A DNA stretch of 16,273 nt from an uncultured Gemmatimonadaceae bacterium. Its GTDB lineage: Bacteria; Gemmatimonadota; Gemmatimonadetes; Gemmatimonadales; Gemmatimonadaceae. Each line of letters begins with the position of its first letter. Position 1 is the stretch's first letter. Position numbers and translations under genes: made by a program. Below are positions 6,743 to 13,860 of the stretch, piece after piece. The notes under the pieces were generated by a model, which was not told the DNA's origin, made no database searches, and was given only the letters and a program-made list of their open reading frames with translations. The DNA is taken from NCBI GenBank assembly GCA_955652635.1, contig CATPBN010000228.1:1-16273 (forward strand), in the 5' to 3' direction.

Positions 6743-6927
6743 TGCTCGGGCCAGTCTATCTTCGGTGAGCGCATTGGCGTCAACGGCGGCTCCGGTCGTT
6801 TCGCGACGCAGCTCTTGCACAGCGTTATCCCGCGAAAGTTGCAGATGAGGCAGACGAAAGTTCCGCAATCAGTGCAAGGGTATCCCTCTGAAGCGCGCTC
6901 CTCGTTTCCGCAGGAGCGGCACATCAT
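6739..6927 (-). CDS. Small eight-cysteine zinc-binding protein, unknown function
   Basis: The 62-residue protein is not one I recognise as a named family. It holds four CxxC pairs: Cys3/6 (CRSC), Cys18/21 (CTDC), Cys26/29 (CLIC) and Cys37/40 (CKSC). The last three pairs follow at 4- and 7-residue intervals, the spacing of a treble-clef or cross-brace zinc site, so two bound zinc ions are likely. The tail (41-62) is Pro-rich, ending IDWPEH. The start is chosen at 6927 because AAAGGA (6932-6937) lies 4 nt upstream of it and 7 nt upstream of the adjacent ATG at 6924. ATG 6957 would add MAKNLREKDS but has no ribosome-binding site. The stop overlaps the TTG start of the peptidase. It could bind nucleic acid or protein; neither can be read from the sequence. 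Confidence 0.72.
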   Translation of the reverse strand: MMCRSCGNEERASEGYPCTDCGTFVCLICNFRGITLCKSCVAKRPEPPLTPMRSPKIDWPEH

Positions 6928-6931
6928 CGAG

Positions 6932-6937
6932 TCCTTT
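6932..6937 (-). promoter_or_regulatory. Shine-Dalgarno AAAGGA for the zinc-binding protein
   Basis: AAAGGA on the minus strand, 4 nt before the ATG at 6927 and 7 nt before the ATG at 6924. It favours these starts over ATG 6957, whose upstream bases show no such site. Confidence 0.45.
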
Positions 6938-7034
6938 TCTCGCAGATTTTTCGCCATCAGGTACGCGGCCAGGCTCGGGGAGCTAAAACGGAGTTCGGAT
7001 CACTTTGGAAAGATTTTAGATCAGTGCAGCGAAC

Positions 7035-7042
7035 AGTATACT
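7035..7042 (-). promoter_or_regulatory. Possible -10 (TATACT) for the zinc protein-peptidase operon
   Basis: The palindrome AGTATACT gives a near-consensus -10 (TATACT) on both strands in the 120-bp gap after the TamB gene. On the minus strand it would start a transcript about 100 nt before the zinc protein. The -35 region is weak (TCAATT with a 16-nt spacer). A second perfect palindrome, CGAAGCTTCG (7046-7055), lies just upstream inside the spacer and could be an operator. Nothing else is seen in the gap 6958-7077, and there is no intrinsic terminator after TamB. Confidence 0.28.
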
Positions 7043-7077
7043 AGGCGAAGCTTCGTAATTGACGAGCCAGCAACGCT

Positions 7078-10000
7078 TTAGAAACGCCAGTTGCGGAAAA
7101 GGTCGAAGCCGAGCTGGGATGGAGTCTGTGTTGGAGTGAAGGTCGGCGCCGTTCCCTTGTCGCACCTGGTGTTGCTCGAGCCCGGCTCGATCGCCGCCTG
7201 CGCGCTGTACAGAGAACTGATTCGGTACTCGAGCTGAAGGCCAAGATTTTCCTTGAACGCGCTTGGATTCACGAAACATAGCCCAGTGCTCAGTCCGAGG
7301 AACCACCGGCTGCCGAGCTGCTTGCCGAGAACCGCGCGGGTGTTGAGCAGACCAAAATAGGGCGAGTTCGTTGCGGTGCCACCCTGTATCGTCGGATCCG
7401 TATTGACGGCGGTTTGCACCTCGACGATATCGACCAGCTGTCGCGGAATTGCGTTCGTAAAGATGTTCCCGAGTGCGCGCACCCCCAGTCCCGCTACCTG
7501 GCCCGTCGTGTTGTCGAGACCCACGGCCGGCTCGCCCGTCACGAGATAGCTGAGTAAATCGCTCTCGGACAACGGAAGATTGTCGGGGTTTCTCAGTGCG
7601 AGCTTCGGATGCGCGAGAGTGCCCGTAATATCCACTTCCACTCTCACATCGCGGCCGTTCACGCTCTTACTCGGCTGACGCACCGTGTGGATCGCCTTGA
7701 TGTCGAGCGACGGATTCAAATCGGGAGTGCCGGAAAAGCGGAGTTGTCCGCTCTGTACATCGAAAGTGGGCTGGATGAATGGATCGACGAGATTGAGTCT
7801 GTACGTCCCCTTGTCGCCGCTCAGCTGTCCCTCGAGCGCGAGCTTTGGGGGCTCCCCCGGGTTCGGCGGAGCGAGAGTCACGTTGAGGGACCCTCCGAGC
7901 TTGATGTTCGCTTCCGACGAGCGCAGCCACACGTCGGATCCGATATCGACAGTCACGTTCTCCAGCCGGAGATTTCGCGCTACGGCCTTGGGGGCGCGTG
8001 GCAGCACCTCGCGGTTCTGCGAGAGCAGCGTGTCGGCGGTGTTCTGGAACTCGGGATCGTTGAGATCGATGATCTGCTTCTTGATGACGTCGGGGATGTA
8101 GATCGTTCCGCGCTCGACGCGGACGCTCCCGCGCATCACAGCGTCCTGGGTTGAGCCAGTCAGTGTCACTGGCGGCCCTGTCGATATGTCGAGAGCCGCC
8201 AGACCCGGCTTCTCGATAGCGTGGAAGTTGGAGGCGTTGGCTGTGAGCGAGAACGATGGATTGTCGTAGTGCTCGAAGCTCACTGTGCCGGTGACGGACA
8301 CCGTACCGCGCCGGTCCTTCACTGTTTCCGCCGAGAGTTTTCTGACGTGAACCGTGTCACCGGAAAGCACGATGTCAGCGGTGATGTGGTTGTAGCTCGT
8401 CCCGAGATTGGAGAATCGTGCGTAGCCGTCGCCGAGCGAGATCTGGCCGAATAGCTGCGGCTGCTTGGTGCTCCCGCGAATATCGACGTCCGCAACGACC
8501 GCGCCCCGCGCGTCAACCAATCCGGGCACGAATGCGCGGACGAGCCGCAAGTCGACGCTGTCCGTACGCACGTGTCCCTTGATCGAATCGCTGTTCAGCC
8601 GCACGTTCTCGACGACGAGCTTCGCCTTGCTGCTATGCTGCAGTAGCAGCGAGTCGAGCGCGAGAAACCCCTTCGAGAACTGAATGCGCGTGGGGTATTG
8701 AAGTCTGTAGCGATTCGCGGAATCCACCAGTACGGCGGCCGAATCCAATCGCACGATGGTGGTGTCCCTGCTGCGGGTGAGATTTCCGGCGAGCTCTGTC
8801 TGCACGCCGCTCTGGCTCAGCATCGACGCGCTGAAATGTCCCGAGGTAGGAGAGACGATGGCGATCGATGCCCTGATGTTGTGGAAGCCGACCGGACCAA
8901 GAGTAACCGTATCGGCGCCGAATATGAGCGACCCGTGGATGTCCTTGGTCACATCCGCGAGCAGAATAGAGCCGCGCATGCTTTCCACTCCACGCGTGCC
9001 GAAAGTGACGTCCTTCGCTCTGACTATACCGTTGAGCCCGAGATGCTCGATGCTGCCGGACAACTCGCCTGTCAGCTCGGCGCTGCCGTGAAGCGAATCG
9101 ACGGCCGCGTTGGTCTCGAGGCTCGGCACCAGTGCTCGCAGCCGTGACAGCGAATCCATCACCGCGCTGAACTTGAGAGTGCCGGTGCGGGTCCCGGTCA
9201 TGCCGAAGGTTCCCGAGGCGTGCGCTTTCAAACCCGTCGCGTTCAGTGCCAGCGTGTCGACGGTCGCGACACCGTTGGCCAGGTGCACTCGTGCGATAGA
9301 AGGATCGACGCGGAAGCCCGCGACGGTGGATGGTTCGATCGATGCGATTGCGCTTCCCGCCAGCGTCGGAAGAGACTCGCCGCGCAGATCGAGATCGTAC
9401 TGGCCCGTGAGCTGGGTATGGGGCAGAGTGTTTTTCTCGAGCAGCGTGCGTAGATCGAGCGCGGTTGTCGTCGCGCGCCCGCGTGCGGCGTACTGCGGAG
9501 CATCTGCGTCCACCATTCCGTTGTACGCGAATGTGCCAGCAGGGCCGCTGAGAGTCGTGTTGACGAGAAGGTTGGGCGAAGTTCCCTTCACCTGCACCGG
9601 TCCCGCATAGCTTCCGCGCAACGGAAGCAGTGGATACGAGTGCGAGAGCGCAGTGAACGAGAGCGGCAGCGCCTGGAGGGAGAGATCATATACGAGGTAC
9701 TTGTCGCCCCACGTCACGCGTCCGTCGCCGGTGACGTGCGATAGCGGCTGCGCGCCGTCGTGGTGAAGGAGATCCGCCTTTCTGAAGCGCACGTCGAGCC
9801 ATGACGAATCGAGAGAGACCGTGCCGGACACTGTTCCCTTGATCCTGGGAAAGAGTGGATTGAGATACTGCAACGTCCGCAGATCGAGCGTTCCCACGTC
9901 GACGTGGAAATCGTGAAAAGCGGTGAAAGCTGGTTCGTTGATGTCGAGTTCACCGTCTCCGCTCGCGCTCGTGATCGCCCCCGGCACGTGCGCGTCGGCG

Positions 10001-11244
10001 AAGGTCAGCGACGATTGATCTACCTTGAAATGGTTGAGCGGTCCGCCTGCTCCCTTCACGTTACCGGTGATCTTTCCCTGCCAGTCGTACGGAAACGGTT
10101 TTCCGTTGAGCGTGCGGAGCAGATCGAAGTCAACCGGCGCGGCCTGAAGATCGACGTTCTTCACCGCAAGTATCGGATTGCCGGTGGCAAACGTCATCTG
10201 CCCCAGCAGTCGTGACCCGGTCGTGCGCACATCCATCTTCGTGAGCGCGTAGTCCAGGAGGCGCGGATCGCGCTCGCTACGGATGTCGAGCTCCATTTTG
10301 CCGCCGCCAGTCGTGGGCAGCGTCGGATAGACCCACGCGACGTCACTCAGCGCGACCGAGTCACCGACGACGTGCAGGTAGTAGCGGATCGGCAGATCGC
10401 TGCCCCACACGACGCTGCCGCGCGCCCTACCCGTCGAGCGGGGAAGGTCCCAGTGCTCGGCGTCGACGAATATCGAATCCCCGAGGTTGAGGAACGTTCC
10501 GGAGATGTTGCGGAAGTTGAACGGCGGATCGGTCTCGGCGAAGCTCACGTTCCGCACTCGAAAGAGACGACCGACCGTGTCTGGATCAGCGATGCGCGCG
10601 AAGCCAATGTCCGCCTCAGCCTTCGTCCAGCGCCATGTCCGCGCGAGGCCTTCACGGGTGCGGCGAATCTCGTGATCCGATCGGGTCAGCTCGAATCTGA
10701 TTGCGCTATCCAGCTTGGCGCCGCGCAGGGTGTCCGACGGACGCCAGGGAAGCGTCAGAGTGAACGTCGCGTCGTGAATCTCAGTCGAGTCGATGACAAC
10801 GTATTGTCCAAATCCGCGCTCGTTGCGCTTCTGCTTTTCGACGCTCGCCGGAAAGATGCGCCTCCAGTTCCAGTCGCCGTTCTCGTGCTGGCGAAGGTGA
10901 ACGACTGGATGCTCGGCTCGCAGGTTGCTGAGCAGAATTCTGCGATCGAACAGATCCCGCGGGTCGTAGGAGACTCGAACTGGCCCCGACGCAAAGAACA
11001 CCGAATCCTCGTCGTCCCGGATCTCAAGGGAATCGATCGTAACGCCGTTGAAAAAACCGCCGCTCATCCGGCCGATGTAGACTCTTCCCTTCACTTGTCC
11101 CGCGAGCATCGTTGACACCATTCCGCGCACGCGCTCCTGGCCGAAGCCGGTGTGCGTCACGCCGACGACGCTGAGGACAATGATCACGCCGAGCCCCACC
11201 AGCACGATGGCGCTCGCGAGAACGATGCGAAGACGGCGGCTCAT
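7078..11244 (-). CDS. tamB: TamB-like translocation/assembly module protein (DUF490 C-terminal domain)
   Basis: The 1388-residue protein has a single N-terminal membrane anchor (about residues 5-28, LRIVLASAIVLVGLGVIIVL) and then a very long beta-rich body of AsmA/TamB-type repeats. The C-terminal DUF490/TamB domain covers roughly the last 400 residues and includes LPLSESDLLSYLVTGEPAVG and GNIFTNAIPRQLVDIVEVQT. The protein ends in Phe (FRNWRF), as in TamB proteins that engage a barrel partner. E. coli TamB is about 1260 residues, so length fits. TamB proteins span the periplasm as a grooved beta-taco and act with TamA in autotransporter insertion and in phospholipid transfer to the outer membrane. 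The gene starts 6 bp after the TamA-like gene, as expected for the pair. The only two Cys, Cys1323 and Cys1361, lie near the C-terminus. No Shine-Dalgarno is seen. Confidence 0.92.
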   Translation of the reverse strand: MSRRLRIVLASAIVLVGLGVIIVLSVVGVTHTGFGQERVRGMVSTMLAGQVKGRVYIGRMSGGFFNGVTIDSLEIRDDEDSVFFASGPVRVSYDPRDLFDRRILLSNLRAEHPVVHLRQHENGDWNWRRIFPASVEKQKRNERGFGQYVVIDSTEIHDATFTLTLPWRPSDTLRGAKLDSAIRFELTRSDHEIRRTREGLARTWRWTKAEADIGFARIADPDTVGRLFRVRNVSFAETDPPFNFRNISGTFLNLGDSIFVDAEHWDLPRSTGRARGSVVWGSDLPIRYYLHVVGDSVALSDVAWVYPTLPTTGGGKMELDIRSERDPRLLDYALTKMDVRTTGSRLLGQMTFATGNPILAVKNVDLQAAPVDFDLLRTLNGKPFPYDWQGKITGNVKGAGGPLNHFKVDQSSLTFADAHVPGAITSASGDGELDINEPAFTAFHDFHVDVGTLDLRTLQYLNPLFPRIKGTVSGTVSLDSSWLDVRFRKADLLHHDGAQPLSHVTGDGRVTWGDKYLVYDLSLQALPLSFTALSHSYPLLPLRGSYAGPVQVKGTSPNLLVNTTLSGPAGTFAYNGMVDADAPQYAARGRATTTALDLRTLLEKNTLPHTQLTGQYDLDLRGESLPTLAGSAIASIEPSTVAGFRVDPSIARVHLANGVATVDTLALNATGLKAHASGTFGMTGTRTGTLKFSAVMDSLSRLRALVPSLETNAAVDSLHGSAELTGELSGSIEHLGLNGIVRAKDVTFGTRGVESMRGSILLADVTKDIHGSLIFGADTVTLGPVGFHNIRASIAIVSPTSGHFSASMLSQSGVQTELAGNLTRSRDTTIVRLDSAAVLVDSANRYRLQYPTRIQFSKGFLALDSLLLQHSSKAKLVVENVRLNSDSIKGHVRTDSVDLRLVRAFVPGLVDARGAVVADVDIRGSTKQPQLFGQISLGDGYARFSNLGTSYNHITADIVLSGDTVHVRKLSAETVKDRRGTVSVTGTVSFEHYDNPSFSLTANASNFHAIEKPGLAALDISTGPPVTLTGSTQDAVMRGSVRVERGTIYIPDVIKKQIIDLNDPEFQNTADTLLSQNREVLPRAPKAVARNLRLENVTVDIGSDVWLRSSEANIKLGGSLNVTLAPPNPGEPPKLALEGQLSGDKGTYRLNLVDPFIQPTFDVQSGQLRFSGTPDLNPSLDIKAIHTVRQPSKSVNGRDVRVEVDITGTLAHPKLALRNPDNLPLSESDLLSYLVTGEPAVGLDNTTGQVAGLGVRALGNIFTNAIPRQLVDIVEVQTAVNTDPTIQGGTATNSPYFGLLNTRAVLGKQLGSRWFLGLSTGLCFVNPSAFKENLGLQLEYRISSLYSAQAAIEPGSSNTRCDKGTAPTFTPTQTPSQLGFDLFRNWRF

Positions 11245-11250
11245 GGGAAG

Positions 11251-13518
11251 CTAGAACGCCTGACCGATTGCGAAGCTGAAGGTGAGCTTGCTTCGGAAGC
11301 GATTGTCCTTCGGGGGCTGATACGTCGCCGGACACCCGCTCGCAGGCGTGTCCTGTGTGATCGTGACGACGTTTGTCACCGGAGCTGGAGGAGAGAAGTG
11401 CGTCGGCACATCGTTGTTCGGGCTCACGCACAGTAGCGGCGCTCCCCCGTAAGTCGTCGCTTCGTAATAGAGCGGGCCGGTCGGCCGCCGGTAAGGATTG
11501 TATCCGATCGCGACACGCACTGGCCCAACCGGAGAGAAAGCCGTCATCTGAATCCCCGGTGTGACTTTGAGCTTAACGCCGTTCAGCGCCGAGGTGCTGC
11601 CGCGATTCCAAACCTCTCCGGCGTCAGTGAACAGAGTGAGCTGGAGCAGCTCCGGAAGTATCGGGCTGCGAAGTCGCAGCTCGACATTGCCGACGACCAG
11701 ACTATTGCCGCCGACCGGAACGACTCTCCTCTGGATCCCACTGGTGTCTCTCACGACGGTGTCCGGCAGTCCGCTCACGGCGGGAGGCACGATCAGAAAC
11801 GGAGTCGAGGCAATGTAGATCGCCGATCCAAGCTCGTTCTGCGCAAACCCGCGCACCGTTGTCGGTCCGCCGGCGTACAGACGCTCTGATGGCGGAATGA
11901 ACCCGGTAACGGAACCCAGGCTTCGTCCGTAGACGACGCCACCACGAATCCGGAGCGCGAGCACGTTTCCACCGCCGGCATTGATATAGCGCGACGCATC
12001 GCCGACAAATTTGTTGAACTGGAGAGCGGTGTCCGACAGAATGAAGGGCGAAGAATGACGCGCCTCGACGCGGACTATCGATCCGCGCGTCGGCGAAAGC
12101 AGGCTGTTGGAGTTGTCACGCGTCGCAGAGAGGCTCAATATCGCGAGCCGCTGAGTTTTTTCGACTCGCTGCCGTTCTTCCGCGTCGCACAGGTTGAACA
12201 CGGCGCAGAAAAGAGCCGGCTGCGCCTCGGTGCGGCCGAGGTCCATCGAGTAACTGAGATTGACGGGCGTTCGGGTGAGCGAGCGCCAGACCACCGACGC
12301 CACGCCTCCGATCGCAGTCGTCCGGCGATAGGCGTTGTACTCCGATACGCTCTGGCTGTACACGGTGATCGTCGGCACTGTCCTCAGCCCGAAAAACACG
12401 GGCTGGCGCAGAGTGGCGCCCACATAATAGCTGAGGAGATTGCTGAACACGTCGTTCTTTGCCGCGGGGCAGAATCCGGGCGCGCCGTTCAGCGGACGCC
12501 CGATGCCAATCTTCGAGACTCTGCCGCTCAGATCGAGGCGGCGCGCCCCGTTCAGGAAGTTGTATTCAGTGTACTCGGTGGTGACGCGGAAACAATCGAG
12601 TGTCCCGTATCCGGCTCCCACACGCGCCGCATGCATTGGTGCCTCGGCGAGATTCGCGTAGAGTGTCATCAGCGAATCACGGCTCGAGTCCGGCGTAATC
12701 GAGACGTGCTGATACGCTTCGGTTTGATACAGAGCGCGCTGCGCATCCACGATCTCGTTTTCGCGGAACAGCCTCCCGGAGTCGAGCCCCATAATGCGGC
12801 GCACGATCCTGGTCGGTATCTGCTGCTTTTTCCCCGCGACGGGCGTTACCAGAATCTTGATTGCTCCAATCCACGTTCGTGGTCCGGGCGAAACCGTCAA
12901 CGTGTCCCACGCGCTCAGCGAGGTGTCGTTCACGGTGAAGCTGTTGACATCATCTGCCCTTGGATATCCGTTGTTGTGCAAGCGCTCGCGGACGGTGTCC
13001 GCGGCGGCCTCGATCGCGAAGCGGTCGAACCTTCCGCCTTCGTGTACGGGAAGATCGAAGACTATCGGCGCTTTCTCGACTACGGAATCCAGTCCGCGCA
13101 GGACGAAGGATCTCAGTATGATCGGCGGTCCTTCGTTGATTTTGAATCGTACCTCGACAGCGCCCGGTCCCAGCGTCTTGACGACGGTATCTACGGTCAC
13201 TCTTGGATACCCCCGACGGCGGTAAAAGATTATCAGCCGGGCGCGATCGTTCGGGAGCTCGGTACGGTCCAGGCAATGTTTGACCGTGAAAGGCAGGTAG
13301 AGGTAACGCCTCGCCCACGCCGATGGCGTCGTTACGATCGTCTTGGCGAGCTCGGCGTCCGAAAAGGCGTTGTTTCCCTCGAACACCAGGCGCATCACTT
13401 CCAGGTCACCGCGTTGACAGTCAATGTCCTGGGCGCGGGCGGTGCTGCCCCCAAGAAACGCTGCAAGAAACGCGAGTGCGGTGAGAGTCCCGAGCCGTAT
13501 TCCGCGTCTGCGCTTCAC
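11251..13518 (-). CDS. TamA/BamA-like outer-membrane beta-barrel assembly protein (Omp85 superfamily)
   Basis: From GTG 13518 the protein has 755 residues. A signal peptide (1-29, VKRRRGIRLGTLTALAFLAA then cleavage after STARAQ) leads into three POTRA-type domains: about 41-132 (VMRLVFEGNNAFSDAEL), 134-213 (ILRSFVLRGLD) and 216-294 (IGAIKILV to LYANLAEAP). A 16-strand-type barrel (about 295-755) contains the Omp85 loop motif VRGF (555-558, in YAGGPTTVRGFAQNE) and ends in Phe (FSFAIGQAF). Three POTRAs and the adjacent tamB favour TamA over BamA. It is longer than E. coli TamA (577) because of long Cys-bearing loops. An ATG at 13839 is in frame but would add 107 Arg-rich residues lacking a signal sequence and cover the whole upstream gene. 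The GTG overlaps that gene's TGA as GTGA. Confidence 0.9.
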   Translation of the reverse strand: MKRRRGIRLGTLTALAFLAAFLGGSTARAQDIDCQRGDLEVMRLVFEGNNAFSDAELAKTIVTTPSAWARRYLYLPFTVKHCLDRTELPNDRARLIIFYRRRGYPRVTVDTVVKTLGPGAVEVRFKINEGPPIILRSFVLRGLDSVVEKAPIVFDLPVHEGGRFDRFAIEAAADTVRERLHNNGYPRADDVNSFTVNDTSLSAWDTLTVSPGPRTWIGAIKILVTPVAGKKQQIPTRIVRRIMGLDSGRLFRENEIVDAQRALYQTEAYQHVSITPDSSRDSLMTLYANLAEAPMHAARVGAGYGTLDCFRVTTEYTEYNFLNGARRLDLSGRVSKIGIGRPLNGAPGFCPAAKNDVFSNLLSYYVGATLRQPVFFGLRTVPTITVYSQSVSEYNAYRRTTAIGGVASVVWRSLTRTPVNLSYSMDLGRTEAQPALFCAVFNLCDAEERQRVEKTQRLAILSLSATRDNSNSLLSPTRGSIVRVEARHSSPFILSDTALQFNKFVGDASRYINAGGGNVLALRIRGGVVYGRSLGSVTGFIPPSERLYAGGPTTVRGFAQNELGSAIYIASTPFLIVPPAVSGLPDTVVRDTSGIQRRVVPVGGNSLVVGNVELRLRSPILPELLQLTLFTDAGEVWNRGSTSALNGVKLKVTPGIQMTAFSPVGPVRVAIGYNPYRRPTGPLYYEATTYGGAPLLCVSPNNDVPTHFSPPAPVTNVVTITQDTPASGCPATYQPPKDNRFRSKLTFSFAIGQAF

Positions 13519-13787
13519 CCTTTCGGCACGCGAGCGCCCGGCGGCTGCCCGGGCGGCAGCTCGCGAGCGTAATGCGTCTCCGTCTCGGGCTCCGTTCTGT
13601 CTCCAAGCATTCGCTTCGGAGGCGCGGTCGGCGCCCGAGCGAGCTCTCCCTGCGGAACGAGGGGCGTCCGCTGGATTAAGAGTTGCACAATGTAGAAGCC
13701 AGCCAAACCGACGGCGACACCAACGCCAACGGCGGGCAGTAGATCCTTGGCGCCAAGTTGACGGCGGTAATAGTATTCTGCGCTCAC
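13515..13787 (-). CDS. Small single-pass membrane protein, unknown, upstream of TamA
   Basis: The 90-residue protein from GTG 13787 is one I cannot assign to a family. It starts MSAEYYYRRQLGAKD, an amphipathic, aromatic-basic segment. One membrane helix follows (about residues 16-39, LLPAVGVGVAVGLAGFYIVQ) with small-residue packing motifs (GVGVAVGLAG). The tail of about 50 residues is Pro-, Arg- and Glu-rich and likely disordered. Positive charge before the helix suggests the N-terminus is cytoplasmic and the tail periplasmic. Its TGA overlaps the GTG of the TamA-like gene, so it is the first gene of the TamA-TamB operon and could be an inner-membrane partner of that system; this is inference from position. 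The alternative, an N-terminal extension of TamA in another frame, gives a poor protein. No clear Shine-Dalgarno is present. Confidence 0.7.
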   Translation of the reverse strand: MSAEYYYRRQLGAKDLLPAVGVGVAVGLAGFYIVQLLIQRTPLVPQGELARAPTAPPKRMLGDRTEPETETHYARELPPGQPPGARVPKG

Positions 13788-13823
13788 GGTGAGGCCTATT
13801 TCGGGGGTCCGCGAAAGTTCTCG

Positions 13824-13829
13824 TATTTT
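13824..13829 (+). promoter_or_regulatory. Possible -10 (TATTTT) for the peptide ABC importer operon
   Basis: TATTTT lies in the 73-bp divergent gap 13788-13860, 31 nt before the ATG at 13861. An 18-nt spacer leads back to TTCGGG as a weak -35. The predicted transcript would carry a leader of about 25 nt, including a modest AAGAG about 8 nt before the ATG. Confidence 0.25.
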
Positions 13830-13860
13830 GCCCCTTCATGTCAACGGTAAGAGCAATCGT

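Noticed and set aside
10372..11115. 247-codon plus-strand open frame opposite TamB
   Set aside because: No motif or signal; it lies entirely opposite the conserved N-terminal part of TamB and has no upstream regulatory signals.
12055..13572. 505-codon plus-strand open frame opposite the TamA-like gene
   Set aside because: Its translation is Arg-rich without recognisable domains, while the minus strand encodes a signal peptide, POTRA domains and a VRGF barrel. Long antisense frames are expected at this G+C content.
13519..13839. N-terminal 107-residue extension of the TamA-like protein from ATG 13839
   Set aside because: It would place an Arg-rich segment before the signal peptide, cover the small membrane protein completely and run into the divergent promoter region. 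GTG 13518 fits better.
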